DNA of 27,282 bases from SLAN01 sp046545955 (GCA_046545955.1 JBKGYS010000017.1:1-27282); one strand, 5' to 3'; shown: positions 7,348 through 16,576, numbered from the stretch's first letter. Program-made: numbers and translations. The notes: generated from the sequence alone by a model not told the origin.

Positions 7348-8420
7348 AGTTTCGACTGGATCGGATGCTTATTCGAGAGTTTCTCCCTGTGTTCGTTTCA
7401 TCGCTCTTGTTCTGCGTTCTGATTCTACAACTGGTCGACTTGTTCGAACAGCTTGTCAGTTATATTGAGCGCGATGTATCCTACGCTGCGATTGTGAGGC
7501 AGCAGTGGCTCTATATGCCCCAGACTGTTCTGTGGGGGTTTCCGGTATCGCTGCTCTTTTCCGTTAGTTTCGCGATGGGAAGCCTTTACTCGAACAACGA
7601 GCTTATCGCGGTGCTCGGCGCCGGCCGGCGGCTCGGGCGGTTCCTGATTCCGCTTCTCGTGTTTGGAACAATATCAGGCCCGGCGCTTCTGTGGTTCGAA
7701 GACGCGGTAGTTATCGAGTCGCAGCGTCTCAAACAATCCGAACAGCGCAACTTGCTCGGCGCGGGTGTGGCGGGTGGCACCAACACCACTGTGGCAAGTG
7801 ACGGCGGTAGTCTCGTGTTCTTCACGGAGTACTACGCCCGGGCAAGCGACACTATGGATCGAGTAACGGTTGTTGAACGCGACGACACCGGCGATCTTTC
7901 GCGCCGGGTCACGGCGCGAAGCGCAACGTGGGATGGCGAAATCTGGGAGCTTGAACGGGCGGTCATTTTTGAGTGGGATGAATCCGGAACCGTCAATGCG
8001 CGCGAAACCGAGGTATACAGAAATCCTGACTACGATGTAGACCCGGAGGTATTCCGGCGTGGAAGTCAGAGCGTCGAGGACATGCGGCTCGCGCAGGCAC
8101 GTGAGTTCGTCGATCAGCGCAGGGATGCCGGACTTCCGTATCAAGGAGCTCGAACAGAATACTTGAACCGGTATGCCTTTGCGATGACACCGCTCATTGT
8201 GACGGTTATCGCCGGGGCGGTTGGAAGCCGCCTGAAGCGCAGTATCCTGCTTCTTAGCATTCTGCTCGCCATGTCTATGGCGGTGGTCTTCTATGGTTTC
8301 CAGTTTGTTGCTACCATGATGGCCCGATTCGGCTATATCACACCGGAATCAGGAGCATTCGTCCCGGTTGGGGTGTTCGTCGTGGCCGCTTTCGTTCTAC
8401 TCGGTCGTGCTAGAACATAA
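7344..8420 (+). CDS. lptG: LptF/LptG-family permease
   Basis: This second YjgP/YjgQ-family permease has 358 residues with the usual 3+3 membrane topology. N-terminal segments include SLLFCVLILQLVDLFEQL, VLWGFPVSLLFSVSFAMG and FLIPLLVFGTISGPALLW; then a periplasmic beta-rich domain with VTVVERDDTGDL; then three C-terminal segments ending in VGVFVVAAFVLLGRA. It lacks the coiled coil seen in its partner. The ATG overlaps the upstream stop (ATGA); the frame is open further upstream inside lptF but coupling favours 7344. Together the two would form a heterodimer. Many spirochaetes of this family lack classical LPS, so the transported lipid is uncertain and may be another envelope glycolipid. Confidence 0.88.
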   Translation: MKFRLDRMLIREFLPVFVSSLLFCVLILQLVDLFEQLVSYIERDVSYAAIVRQQWLYMPQTVLWGFPVSLLFSVSFAMGSLYSNNELIAVLGAGRRLGRFLIPLLVFGTISGPALLWFEDAVVIESQRLKQSEQRNLLGAGVAGGTNTTVASDGGSLVFFTEYYARASDTMDRVTVVERDDTGDLSRRVTARSATWDGEIWELERAVIFEWDESGTVNARETEVYRNPDYDVDPEVFRRGSQSVEDMRLAQAREFVDQRRDAGLPYQGARTEYLNRYAFAMTPLIVTVIAGAVGSRLKRSILLLSILLAMSMAVVFYGFQFVATMMARFGYITPESGAFVPVGVFVVAAFVLLGRART

Positions 8421-8438
8421 AACCCGCGAAGGAGTCCA

Positions 8439-9566
8439 ATGGAGTTTTCAATTCAATCACGTGACTCAGATGGAGTTGCTCGAGCGGGCACGCTCACGCT
8501 CCCACACGGGGAGGTGCGCACTCCGGCGTTTATGCCGGTCGGGACCTCCGGGTCGGTAAAGGGGGCCTTTCACAAGGATGTGAGAGACTTAGGGTACTCC
8601 CTCATTCTCGGAAATACTTACCATCTTTATCTGCGACCCGGTGTCGATATAATCGAGGAGGCAGGAGGGCTTCATCGGTTCAGCGGATGGGATGGTAATC
8701 TCTTAACCGACTCGGGTGGGTTCCAGGTTTTCTCGTTATCGGACTTCCGGAAAATCACCGAGGAGGGAGTACGGTTTCGAAGCCATATCGATGGATCCTA
8801 CCGGACGCTTACCCCTGAGTCGGTAGTCTCGCTACAGCGAAGGTTCGGCAGCGACATCCAGATGGTGCTCGACGTGTGTACCGGCTACGAGGCTTCGCGG
8901 GAGGAAGTAATCGATGCTCTCTCTCGTACTACCCGTTGGGCCGAGCGGGCAAGGCGAAGTTGGGCAGACCTGGACGCGGCATACGAGGGCGTCGCATTCG
9001 GAATCGTGCAAGGACACTTCGATAAGGCCTTGCGGCGACAAAGCGCCAACGAGATTTGCTCGCTGGACTTCCCCGGATACGCAATCGGAGGGTTGTCGGT
9101 GGGAGAGCCGTTTGAAACCTTCGCAGACATCATGGCGTTTACCGCAGGATTGCTGCCCGACAATCGGCCGCGCTACGTTATGGGAATAGGAACACCTGAG
9201 TATATACTCGAGGCGATCGGATGCGGGATCGATATGTTCGATTGCGTGTTCCCAACACGAATCGCACGGAACGGCACTATTTTCACTCGCGATGGACGGA
9301 TCGCGCTCAAGAACGAACAATTCAAGCGGGATTTCAGGCCGCTGGACCCCGATTGGAGTCCCGAGATTATCAGCAGATATTCGCGCGCCTATGTCCGCCA
9401 CATGCTGATGAACCGTGAAATGATCGGTCCCATGATTGCTACTCTGCACAACCTGTATTTTCTCAAGCGGCTCACCGACGTTGCACGGGACGCAATCGAG
9501 CAAGGGGTGTTTGCGCAGTTTAAGTATGAGTTCCTCCAACGATTCAAAAAGTCAGAGTCCGCATGA
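8439..9566 (+). CDS. tgt: Queuine tRNA-ribosyltransferase lacking zinc cysteines
   Basis: Tgt swaps G34 of GUN-anticodon tRNAs for preQ1 in the queuosine pathway. The protein has 375 residues, and the TIM-barrel motifs are intact: LLTDSGGFQVFSLSD with Asp at residue 91, DVCTGYEA, FGIVQGH, YAIGGLSVGEPFE, and FDCVFPTRIARNG with the nucleophilic Asp at 268. The normal zinc site is CxCx2Cx25H. Here the three cysteine positions are Trp306, Pro308 and Ile311, while the fourth ligand, His337 in TLHNLYFL, is at the exact expected spacing. AAGGAG at 8429-8434 lies just before the ATG. The stop overlaps the murJ start by ATGA. Annotation as Tgt is firm; whether it folds without zinc or uses another base is open. 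Confidence 0.95.
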   Translation: MEFSIQSRDSDGVARAGTLTLPHGEVRTPAFMPVGTSGSVKGAFHKDVRDLGYSLILGNTYHLYLRPGVDIIEEAGGLHRFSGWDGNLLTDSGGFQVFSLSDFRKITEEGVRFRSHIDGSYRTLTPESVVSLQRRFGSDIQMVLDVCTGYEASREEVIDALSRTTRWAERARRSWADLDAAYEGVAFGIVQGHFDKALRRQSANEICSLDFPGYAIGGLSVGEPFETFADIMAFTAGLLPDNRPRYVMGIGTPEYILEAIGCGIDMFDCVFPTRIARNGTIFTRDGRIALKNEQFKRDFRPLDPDWSPEIISRYSRAYVRHMLMNREMIGPMIATLHNLYFLKRLTDVARDAIEQGVFAQFKYEFLQRFKKSESA

Positions 9567-11176
9567 ACGAGAATAACGCATCTGAACAATCTGCTACTGA
9601 ACAGACCGAAGCGATACAGGATCGGTCCATGCGCTCGAGTGCTCGCAGCGCGGCAGTTGTTATGTCGGCTACGCTTGCCTCGCGGCTGCTCGGATTCGTG
9701 AAAATGGCGGTCATTGGCACGGTGTTCGGTGCCGGTGCCCGGGCGGATGTACTTCACCTTGTCTTTGTCATCCCGAACAATCTTCGCAAGCTTCTCGCCG
9801 AGGGTGCTCTTTCGTCGGCGTTCATTCCCGTGCTTTCCGAGCGCATTGTAAAAGACGAAAACCGGAGGGCCGCCTGGTCGCTTGTCAGAAGTATAATTAC
9901 CTTTCAAGCGATCATTCTCGTTCCCCTCGTTACTGCTTCGATCGTGTGGAGCGGGCCGGTTACCCGTGTCATTCTGGATTTCAACGATGCCGGTCAGGCG
10001 GAATTGGCCGCTTCCCTGTTTCGATACATTATTCCGTACCTTCTTTTCATAAGCGTGTCGGCGGTACTCGTTGGAACGCTCAATAGTCACAATAGATTTC
10101 TGATTCCCGCGCTTGCGCCGCTGGCATTCAGTATATGCGTAATCCTCGCGCTGTCGCTTCTCAGCGGAAAGCTCGATGTCTATGCTATGGCCGCGGGCGT
10201 GCTCACCGGCGGCGTTCTGCAATTGCTCATACTCGTGCCTCAATTCCGGCGTCTCGGATACTCGTTCCGGCCGCTTTTTTCCTTTGGCTCGGCGGATGTG
10301 CGAAGAGTTTTAAGGCAGTGGGGCCCCGTCGTAGCGACAGCGAGCGTATATACGATTAATCAGCAGATCGCGGTGCGGTTCGCCTCCGGACTTGAGCCGG
10401 GAAGCGGTTCTGCGATGCAGAACGCGTTGGTGTTCTGGCAGTTGCCATTCGGCCTTTTCTCTTCGTCGGTGACAACCGTGCTGTTCCCTCGCATGAGTCG
10501 GGAAATAGCCAATCGCGACTCAGCTGGTATACGAAATACGCTTGAAACCGGTTTTCGCTATCTCATCGCGTTGCTCATCCCCTCGGCGGTTTTCCTTGCG
10601 TTCTACGGTCGACCTACTATCTCGGTCGCGCTGCAAAGCGGAGCGTTTACCCCGGAGGACAGTGAGCTTGCCGGCGCTGTTCTCGCTGCGTATTGCCTCG
10701 GACTCCTGAGCGTCGGAGCGTTCAATTTCTTCCAACGCTTTTTCTATGCCTCAGGCGACTACCGCGTTCCCCTGTACACCGCTGTTGGTGTACTTATCAT
10801 AGACGTCGCGTTGAGTATCTGGCTCATAAACACCCCGCTTCGCGTTATCGGACTTGCCGTGGCTCATTCGGTGGCCTTTAGCGTAGGACTGGCCGTGCTC
10901 GTATTGCTTTCGATCCGGCGAGTAGGGGCGTTCGAGGGAACCACGCTATTGTCGGAAAGTGCGAAGAGCATTGTCGGCTCGATAATCCTCTTGCTATATC
11001 TGTTGGTTGTACGAGCTGTGGACGGCCAGTTCTGGATCGCCGGACGTTCTGTCGGGACCTTTTTCGCGGTTATCGGCATCGCATCCGCGGGTGGTATGCT
11101 CGTGGTGGCGGTACTCTGGCTGCTCAAAGCCGAAATCGTCACGGTATTTCTGCGGAACCGTATCGCGCGAAGGTAG
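9563..11176 (+). CDS. murJ: Lipid II flippase MurJ
   Basis: MurJ (MviN) of the MOP superfamily moves the peptidoglycan precursor lipid II across the inner membrane. The 537-residue protein begins with a polar tail of about 28 residues and then has about 14 hydrophobic segments. The N-terminal family signature is clear: SRLLGFVKMAVIGTVFGAG, then ADVLHLVFVIPNNLRKLLAEG and ALSSAFIPVLSE. A later segment has FFQRFFYASGDYRVPLYTA, also typical. It overlaps tgt by four bases, ATGA, a coupling that puts a tRNA modification gene and a wall gene in one transcript with lptF and lptG. A 125-base gap follows with no obvious terminator, only a 10-base palindrome at 11186-11195. Confidence 0.95.
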   Translation: MNENNASEQSATEQTEAIQDRSMRSSARSAAVVMSATLASRLLGFVKMAVIGTVFGAGARADVLHLVFVIPNNLRKLLAEGALSSAFIPVLSERIVKDENRRAAWSLVRSIITFQAIILVPLVTASIVWSGPVTRVILDFNDAGQAELAASLFRYIIPYLLFISVSAVLVGTLNSHNRFLIPALAPLAFSICVILALSLLSGKLDVYAMAAGVLTGGVLQLLILVPQFRRLGYSFRPLFSFGSADVRRVLRQWGPVVATASVYTINQQIAVRFASGLEPGSGSAMQNALVFWQLPFGLFSSSVTTVLFPRMSREIANRDSAGIRNTLETGFRYLIALLIPSAVFLAFYGRPTISVALQSGAFTPEDSELAGAVLAAYCLGLLSVGAFNFFQRFFYASGDYRVPLYTAVGVLIIDVALSIWLINTPLRVIGLAVAHSVAFSVGLAVLVLLSIRRVGAFEGTTLLSESAKSIVGSIILLLYLLVVRAVDGQFWIAGRSVGTFFAVIGIASAGGMLVVAVLWLLKAEIVTVFLRNRIARR

Positions 11177-11301
11177 CTTCCGCGCCGGTGCACCGCCGAA
11201 CAACGGGTAACACCTTCTACGATTCGCCGGACCGCCGATTGATCAAGACTCACAGAAGGTTCCTCCCTGGCCGATACTGAAGGTGGGAAGGTGTGATTAA
11301 C

Positions 11302-12687
11302 ATGATTCGCTTACGGTTGCTACGCTCTGTCTGCTGTCCTGTGGTATTGGCTTTCATTGCTTTCGGGTTACCCGGTCAGGAGCCTGCTGCGCAGGGCGAA
11401 GACCGCGAAGAAGAGCGCGTGCTCGATCAACACGAAGACTGGGAAGAGACCCTGCGATTCGGTATCGACTCCGAAATAGTTGAGTTGCTCGATGAGCTCG
11501 CTGAGCAGCAAGTCGAGGAGCTCGCCGACGACGTGCTTGACCTGTTGCGCGAACGAAGCAACCCCAGACTGCTTCGAAACGGGCTGTCGTACTTTTCCGC
11601 CATCGATGATCCTCGTGCCGAGGAAGTGGCAACGGAGTTGTTGTCGGATCGGGAACTGTCTGATGTTGATGTTGCCATCGAGGCCCTGCGCTATCTCGCG
11701 GATGGAGTGGACTCGGCGGATCCCGAGACTCTTGTAACAGTGCGTGGATTACTGACCGTGCAGAGTGAGCAGATCGCCGCCCAGGCGGCAAGTACCCTCG
11801 GCTCGCTCGATGACACGGATGGTCTCGAGGAAATGCGCCGCGCGTTCGAGCAGCGCCGAGAAGAGAACGTGCGCCGAAATATCCTGCTTGGAGTCGGAAA
11901 AATGGGGGACAAGGCGCGCGAGGCGCAAGAGTGGATACTGCCATTACTCGGGAACCCGCAGGCAAGCGAGACGGTTCAACAATACGCGATCGATACGCTC
12001 GGACGCATTGGCGCGGAGGAGGCGCGCGAACCGTTAAAGGAACTGCTCGAAAGCGATAGCAGCATGATGCGGGCGTATGCGATTTCGTCACTCGTGATGC
12101 TGGATGCTTCGGGGATTACCGACGAGCTGACTCGTGCGATGCGTGATGATGACTGGCGAGTCAGACAAATCGCTGTCGAGGGAGTGGGAGAAGCCGAGTA
12201 TGATGAGAGTCTTTTCGCGGCGCGCTACATGGCTCGCCGCGACCCGGATCATCGGGTGGCAACGAGCGCGGTGCGAACGATCGGCAGCTTCGAATCCGAC
12301 GAGGCGTATGAAGTTCTGCGCGAGATCGTCAGCGAACGGAGCGCTCCGATACAGGCACGACTCGCTGCGGTGGACATTCTTATCGAGAACGATCTCGCAG
12401 ATTCGGTCGACACGCTCGTTGAGATTCTTGAGAAGGATTCCCAAACAGGAGAGGAGCAGATAATCCAACAAATAGCGTCGGGGTTGTCCGGTGCCGAGCA
12501 CCAGGGGTTGAGCGAAGCGTTTCGAATCCTTCTCGAGCACGAGGAGGTCACGATGCGACTGTTGGCCATCCAGGGCATCGGGCGAAACGGGTTCGACGAG
12601 TTCAAAGAGGAAATCGAGGATTTTACCGCCGATAGGCACCCGGCCTCGGTTCGCCGCTACGCCGAAGAGGCGCTCGAGAACCTCTAG
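11302..12687 (+). CDS. Exported HEAT-repeat protein
   Basis: This 461-residue protein starts with a basic, hydrophobic signal peptide (RLRLLRSVCCPVVLAFIAFG) and continues with an acidic segment and then about eight to ten HEAT-like helical pairs. Recurrent elements such as AVEALRYL-type helices, AYAISSLVMLD, DDWRVRQIAVEGVGE and RRYAEEALENL are typical of HEAT or PBS-lyase-type repeats. I see no catalytic motif, so it is most likely a periplasmic or membrane-anchored scaffold. The ATG at 11302 follows GGGAAGG at 11285-11291 with 10-base spacing; an in-frame GTG at 11293 sits too close to that site. It could be co-transcribed with murJ. It ends 42 bases before a large hairpin shared with the convergent greA. 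Confidence 0.8.
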   Translation: MIRLRLLRSVCCPVVLAFIAFGLPGQEPAAQGEDREEERVLDQHEDWEETLRFGIDSEIVELLDELAEQQVEELADDVLDLLRERSNPRLLRNGLSYFSAIDDPRAEEVATELLSDRELSDVDVAIEALRYLADGVDSADPETLVTVRGLLTVQSEQIAAQAASTLGSLDDTDGLEEMRRAFEQRREENVRRNILLGVGKMGDKAREAQEWILPLLGNPQASETVQQYAIDTLGRIGAEEAREPLKELLESDSSMMRAYAISSLVMLDASGITDELTRAMRDDDWRVRQIAVEGVGEAEYDESLFAARYMARRDPDHRVATSAVRTIGSFESDEAYEVLREIVSERSAPIQARLAAVDILIENDLADSVDTLVEILEKDSQTGEEQIIQQIASGLSGAEHQGLSEAFRILLEHEEVTMRLLAIQGIGRNGFDEFKEEIEDFTADRHPASVRRYAEEALENL

Positions 12688-12729
12688 CGCCGACGCCGGC
12701 GAGTACGAAAACGGAGATCAGGCTCAGCG

Positions 12730-12762
12730 GCCGGCAGCAGTAGAGCTCGCTCTGCTGCCGGC
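12730..12762. terminator. Large hairpin between convergent genes
   Basis: GCCGGCAGCAG at 12730-12740 pairs perfectly with CTGCTGCCGGC at 12752-12762. Inside the loop a further GAG/CTC helix and CTCG tetraloop can form past a two-base TA bulge. It stands midway between the HEAT-repeat gene and greA, which converge. Neither side has a strong T-run, so it may act as a bidirectional transcript end or 3' stabiliser rather than a classical rho-independent terminator. Confidence 0.6.
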
Positions 12763-12783
12763 TATACTACCCGGGCAAGAAAG

Positions 12784-15528
12784 CTACTCGAAATCGGCGA
12801 CTTCGATACTCTCTACGGTGAAATGATAATGGCGGTCGTTGATTGTGAACTCGAGTTCCTCGCCGGGTTTATGGTTGTAAAGCTCCTGTCCGAGTGGCGA
12901 CTGGTAGCTTATCACGCGTCGGCTCGGGTCGGATTCCCACGGTCCGAAAATCGTATAGGTCACAGTCTCATCGCTCGTATTGTCGCGCAACTTTACCACC
13001 GTACCGAAGGATATCACCGAGGGATCGACCTCTCGTTTTCGAACCATCGTTGCCTTGCGAAGGTCCTCCTCGAGTCGGGCCGCTTCAGCGTTAAGCTGAT
13101 CCTGCCGTTCCTTGGCAGCCTTGTACTCCGCGTTCTCCTTCAGGTCTCCGTATTCGCGCGCGGCAGCTATTTCGCGGGAGTTCTTGGGAACTTCAACATT
13201 GTGAATTCGTTCCAGTTCCTTCTGCTTCTGTTCGTAGCTCGTCTGAGTAACAATGAATCCACCGCGGTTCACGCTTTCGCGCCCCTGGTCGCCGTAAAAC
13301 CGGAAATTCGGGAAGCGTGTGAGAATACGGTTTTTGAGGTCGAGTTTGATCGTCGGATCAAGGTCTTCAACATCGTTCAGGAGCGTGTAAATGCGTTGAA
13401 TTGAATCCTCGTCGGCCGTATCAAGGAACGACTGCAGCCGTTTTTCCTTGAACAAAAAGCTCTGTACCTGCCTGTTTATTTTTCTGTTCTCACTGACTTC
13501 ACGACGGTTCTCTATGTCACGAAACGTCAGCTCGAGAATGTGGATCAGGTTTATCAGAACCTTTTCATACGACATGCCAACTCGCTCATACCACTTGTCA
13601 TCGTCAATGGTACGCGCAAGCCATACAAACGCCGCTCGCTGATCGCGGTATCTATCGACTACGTGACGATAAAGTTCGATCAGATGATTATCTTTGCCTG
13701 CTTTAGCGAGGTCTCCAATGATCTCTTTACTGAGGAAATACGGAAACAGCTGGACATACAGCTCGGGCCAGTGCGGAATATCGCGTCGGATGTGCGCGAG
13801 GCATCGCTTCTTCAGGTCGTTGTTTGCGATGGCGGCGAACGTCTTCTCCGGTTCCTGTAGCGCCGCGAAAAGCATTGGAAAATCAATCTGCAGACCCGGG
13901 TCGAGATAGGGGCGCTCCCGGATCACCCGATCGACGATTAAATACGAGGCGATGGTGTACTCGGTTACCTCCGATGTCTGGCGCAGGAAGCCGACGAAGT
14001 AGTCGAACATTTCCCGAAAGTAATCGGTGTCATCGATTGTATCGCCTTGACCGGCGTAGTGCAGAAACTCTTCGAGCGTCTTAGCACGATCGAAGAAACT
14101 CCGCTCCGCCTTGAAGCGATTATACAGCTTCTCCTCGAGGGTGATAGGCTGATCCCGCACCGCGTAGACATCCGTCTTGTCCGGCACCGTTCCAAACTGC
14201 TCATCGGTCTTGAGTATTTCGCGCGCTTTGGTACTCCAGCTTGCCCATTCGCTCTGGCTGAGTATGCTCGGCACAAGCTCGGCTTTAACCTGCTTCATAT
14301 CCGCAGCGTTGCCGAGGCTGCGAATTATTACCTTTAAGGCCCACGCAGGATTGTTCTTAACCTCCTTTCGCAGATTTCCCTTTTTCCTCGTCGTCTTAAG
14401 GACCCAGATGTGGTCTTTCGGCAGTACCGAAAGCGCGCTTACAGCCATCTTAAGCGACATGGTATGACCGCGCTTCTTGACGAAATCGATCGTAATTTCG
14501 TCGTCATCATCGATATCCCGTATCAGGCCCACCCCCCAGGCCTTATGGTAGACAAAGTTCCCGGCATCGAACGAGATATGCTTTTCGAAGTCGGCAATCG
14601 CATCGTGAACGTTACGCCACCCCTGATTGAGATTGCTGACTTTAATATATTCCTCGAGATGGCTGTGCTCGGCGTAGAGCGAACGATAGCATTCCACGAT
14701 TTCTTTTCGCGCCCAGGGATTTCTCGGATCGTAGGAGAGGATACGCTTGAGAATGGTTATTGCTGTGTCCCATCGTTCCTGCTCCTTGAAATACGGGTAA
14801 AGCGCTTCGAGAAGCTGAACAGCCCTGTCTTCGCTTATTTGCTTGGCGATCTTGCGTTCGGCATGAAAAAAGAATTCGGTCTCTTCAGGACACTCGCGTA
14901 CAAGGGTATGCCAGATTTCTTTAACGTTACTGAAGGACTTTTTGTTGATGTAGCGGTGCAGGGCCTTCTTATAGAACCCGATTGCCTCATCATGAGCGCC
15001 CTCTGCCGCCCTGCGCTCGGCGAGCAGTTTGACGATATCGGCTTCATCGAAGTCTACACGAATAAGACGCTCCCAAGCTTCGTACATCTTGTCGATCTGG
15101 TTCTCGTTGTTATACGCGTCGGCAAGGGTGCGAAGGGCGAAGCGGTTTTCACCGAAGGAAAGAATCCGCTCGCACAGATAGCTCACGATTTTCCACTTAT
15201 GATTGTCTTTAAAGATTTCGATCAGTTGCACCAGATTCCCGTCGTCGACGGTCTGACGGGATATGCGGATCAGGCCGGATAGGTACAGCGCTATCAGGCT
15301 ATTTTTTGTATGTTGAAGATGTTCATCGCAGAGCTCGAGCATTTCTTCGTCGAGTTCGTTCTCCCGGATCTGCTCCAGCAATGCATCGAGCTCCTGAAAG
15401 TTTCCCACTGTATAGTTCTTCAGGGTGGCTCGTGTCCACTTTTCCTCGTTAAGTAGCTCCGTGACCCGCTTCTCCAGATCCTTCGCTATCTTCGAATTTT
15501 CTCGCTGTTCAGTCTTCGCTGTGCTCAT
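12784..15528 (-). CDS. greA: Giant transcription elongation factor GreA with helical-repeat N-terminus
   Basis: GreA rescues backtracked RNA polymerase by stimulating transcript cleavage in the secondary channel. The C-terminal 160 residues are a full GreA: coiled coil from about residue 757, with the tip motif GDLKENAEYKAA carrying acidic Asp795 and Glu798 at the same three-residue spacing as E. coli Asp41/Glu44, then the FKBP-like domain with SPLGQELYNHKPGEELEF. The first 750 residues are alpha-helical and TPR-like, for example ALRTLADAYNNENQIDKMYEAW. Ordinary GreA is about 160 residues; long forms are known in Borrelia and Treponema, so the fusion is a lineage trait. The ATG at 15528 (MSTAKTEQ) is preferred because the purine-rich GGGAAGG lies just upstream; an in-frame ATG at 15546 lacks any site. 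It follows the TPR gene by 30 bases. Confidence 0.93.
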   Translation of the reverse strand: MSTAKTEQRENSKIAKDLEKRVTELLNEEKWTRATLKNYTVGNFQELDALLEQIRENELDEEMLELCDEHLQHTKNSLIALYLSGLIRISRQTVDDGNLVQLIEIFKDNHKWKIVSYLCERILSFGENRFALRTLADAYNNENQIDKMYEAWERLIRVDFDEADIVKLLAERRAAEGAHDEAIGFYKKALHRYINKKSFSNVKEIWHTLVRECPEETEFFFHAERKIAKQISEDRAVQLLEALYPYFKEQERWDTAITILKRILSYDPRNPWARKEIVECYRSLYAEHSHLEEYIKVSNLNQGWRNVHDAIADFEKHISFDAGNFVYHKAWGVGLIRDIDDDDEITIDFVKKRGHTMSLKMAVSALSVLPKDHIWVLKTTRKKGNLRKEVKNNPAWALKVIIRSLGNAADMKQVKAELVPSILSQSEWASWSTKAREILKTDEQFGTVPDKTDVYAVRDQPITLEEKLYNRFKAERSFFDRAKTLEEFLHYAGQGDTIDDTDYFREMFDYFVGFLRQTSEVTEYTIASYLIVDRVIRERPYLDPGLQIDFPMLFAALQEPEKTFAAIANNDLKKRCLAHIRRDIPHWPELYVQLFPYFLSKEIIGDLAKAGKDNHLIELYRHVVDRYRDQRAAFVWLARTIDDDKWYERVGMSYEKVLINLIHILELTFRDIENRREVSENRKINRQVQSFLFKEKRLQSFLDTADEDSIQRIYTLLNDVEDLDPTIKLDLKNRILTRFPNFRFYGDQGRESVNRGGFIVTQTSYEQKQKELERIHNVEVPKNSREIAAAREYGDLKENAEYKAAKERQDQLNAEAARLEEDLRKATMVRKREVDPSVISFGTVVKLRDNTSDETVTYTIFGPWESDPSRRVISYQSPLGQELYNHKPGEELEFTINDRHYHFTVESIEVADFE

Positions 15529-15558
15529 ATGCCTTCCCGCCTTCATGCAGAATCAATG

Positions 15559-16518
15559 TCAGTGTGTGAACGCTTCGTACGCCTTCAAACTCAATTGCCG
15601 GATTTTCAGCCGGATTTCGTCGATTTTGTTGCGTTCTTCACCGGTATTCACGTAGTGATCTATTAACCAGAAATAGCGATTGATCAGTCGCGCTTTTTTT
15701 GCGCTGTCGATTTCTCCATGGGAGTGTTCGTGTACCTCCCGCTCTAACGCGTATATGCTTTGTCTTAGCTTACCATACTCTATTGATCGCAGCTCCCGCT
15801 TGACGCTGAACACACCGTATACAACACCGTACACCGGCAGCCACTCGGCGAGTTCAGGCTGTTCGTATCCTTCCTCCCGAACCTTTGCGGTCAGCCGACG
15901 GATCATTTCCGATTCGAGCAGATCCAGGTCTATCCTGCTCGGAGACACAAAGAACGCTTCGCGAAAAAACGCCTTCGCGCGTTGTGTCTCGTTGACCAGC
16001 GCATAGCAATCGGCGAGTTCCGCCAGAATAGCCGCATCCTCTCTTCTATGACGACCGGCCTGCTCGAGATAATGCCGCGCCGTGTCATAGTGTCCGAGCG
16101 CTTTATGACACCGGCCGATTCGCAGCAATAGCTCCGCGTCCGTACCACCGGAGTCGTCGAGCAACGTTTCGTACTTGGCCAGGGCAAGTCCGAACACATG
16201 GGCTCGTACCGAAGCCATCCAGGGTTCCGCTGCTTCGCCGACACGCTCGACGAATCGGCGAAACGTGCTCCATTGTGAGAGCAGGTACTCACCTTTCTCG
16301 AAGTCGCTGCCGATCTGCTCTACGAGTGCGTCTCGCTCTTTCCAGAAGTTCGCATACTTCAGAACGGTGGCTACGTCCGGATGATCGAAATCCACCGCGA
16401 GCGCCTTTTCGAGCGCATCGATGGCGTCCCCCAGTCGATGACCGGCAATGTGATCCTGAGCCTGCTCGAGCAGCTCATTGAGTGATTCTCCCTGAAGGCT
16501 CGTTTCCTGTGCGGCCAT
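15559..16518 (-). CDS. TPR-repeat protein upstream of greA
   Basis: The 319-residue protein has no signal peptide or membrane segment and is probably cytoplasmic. Several tetratricopeptide motifs are visible: AIDALEKALAVDFDHP near residue 37, LLRIGRCHKALGHYDTARHY and ILAELADCYALVNETQRAKAFFREA. The C-terminal part, after residue about 200, is helical and ends in a basic KIDEIRLKIRQLSL segment. The start at 16518 follows an AGAGG site. It is the first gene of an operon with the giant GreA, whose own N-terminus is TPR-like, so a joint role at RNA polymerase is possible but only inferred. I do not recognise a named family. Confidence 0.8.
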   Translation of the reverse strand: MAAQETSLQGESLNELLEQAQDHIAGHRLGDAIDALEKALAVDFDHPDVATVLKYANFWKERDALVEQIGSDFEKGEYLLSQWSTFRRFVERVGEAAEPWMASVRAHVFGLALAKYETLLDDSGGTDAELLLRIGRCHKALGHYDTARHYLEQAGRHRREDAAILAELADCYALVNETQRAKAFFREAFFVSPSRIDLDLLESEMIRRLTAKVREEGYEQPELAEWLPVYGVVYGVFSVKRELRSIEYGKLRQSIYALEREVHEHSHGEIDSAKKARLINRYFWLIDHYVNTGEERNKIDEIRLKIRQLSLKAYEAFTH

Positions 16519-16548
16519 AAACCTCTGTCAGTCATCCGAAGTTTCTCA

Positions 16549-16576
16549 ATTATATCAATGCACAGGGCTTAGTCAA
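16549..16576 (-). promoter_or_regulatory. Sigma-70 promoter for TPR-greA operon
   Basis: On the minus strand TTGACT (16576-16571) and a perfect TATAAT (16554-16549) are separated by 16 bases. Transcription would begin near 16542, giving a leader of about 24 bases before the start at 16518. The promoter lies in the short divergent gap between this operon and rpe; no comparable promoter is visible for rpe. Confidence 0.78.

Noticed and set aside
11186..11195. Perfect 10-base palindrome CGGTGCACCG after murJ
   Set aside because: Has no loop and no T-run, so it is not a terminator; as an operator it is a single chance-level site.
14410..15282. 290-codon plus-strand frame inside greA
   Set aside because: Mirror frame of the helical-repeat part of GreA; no start signal and the minus-strand gene is certain.
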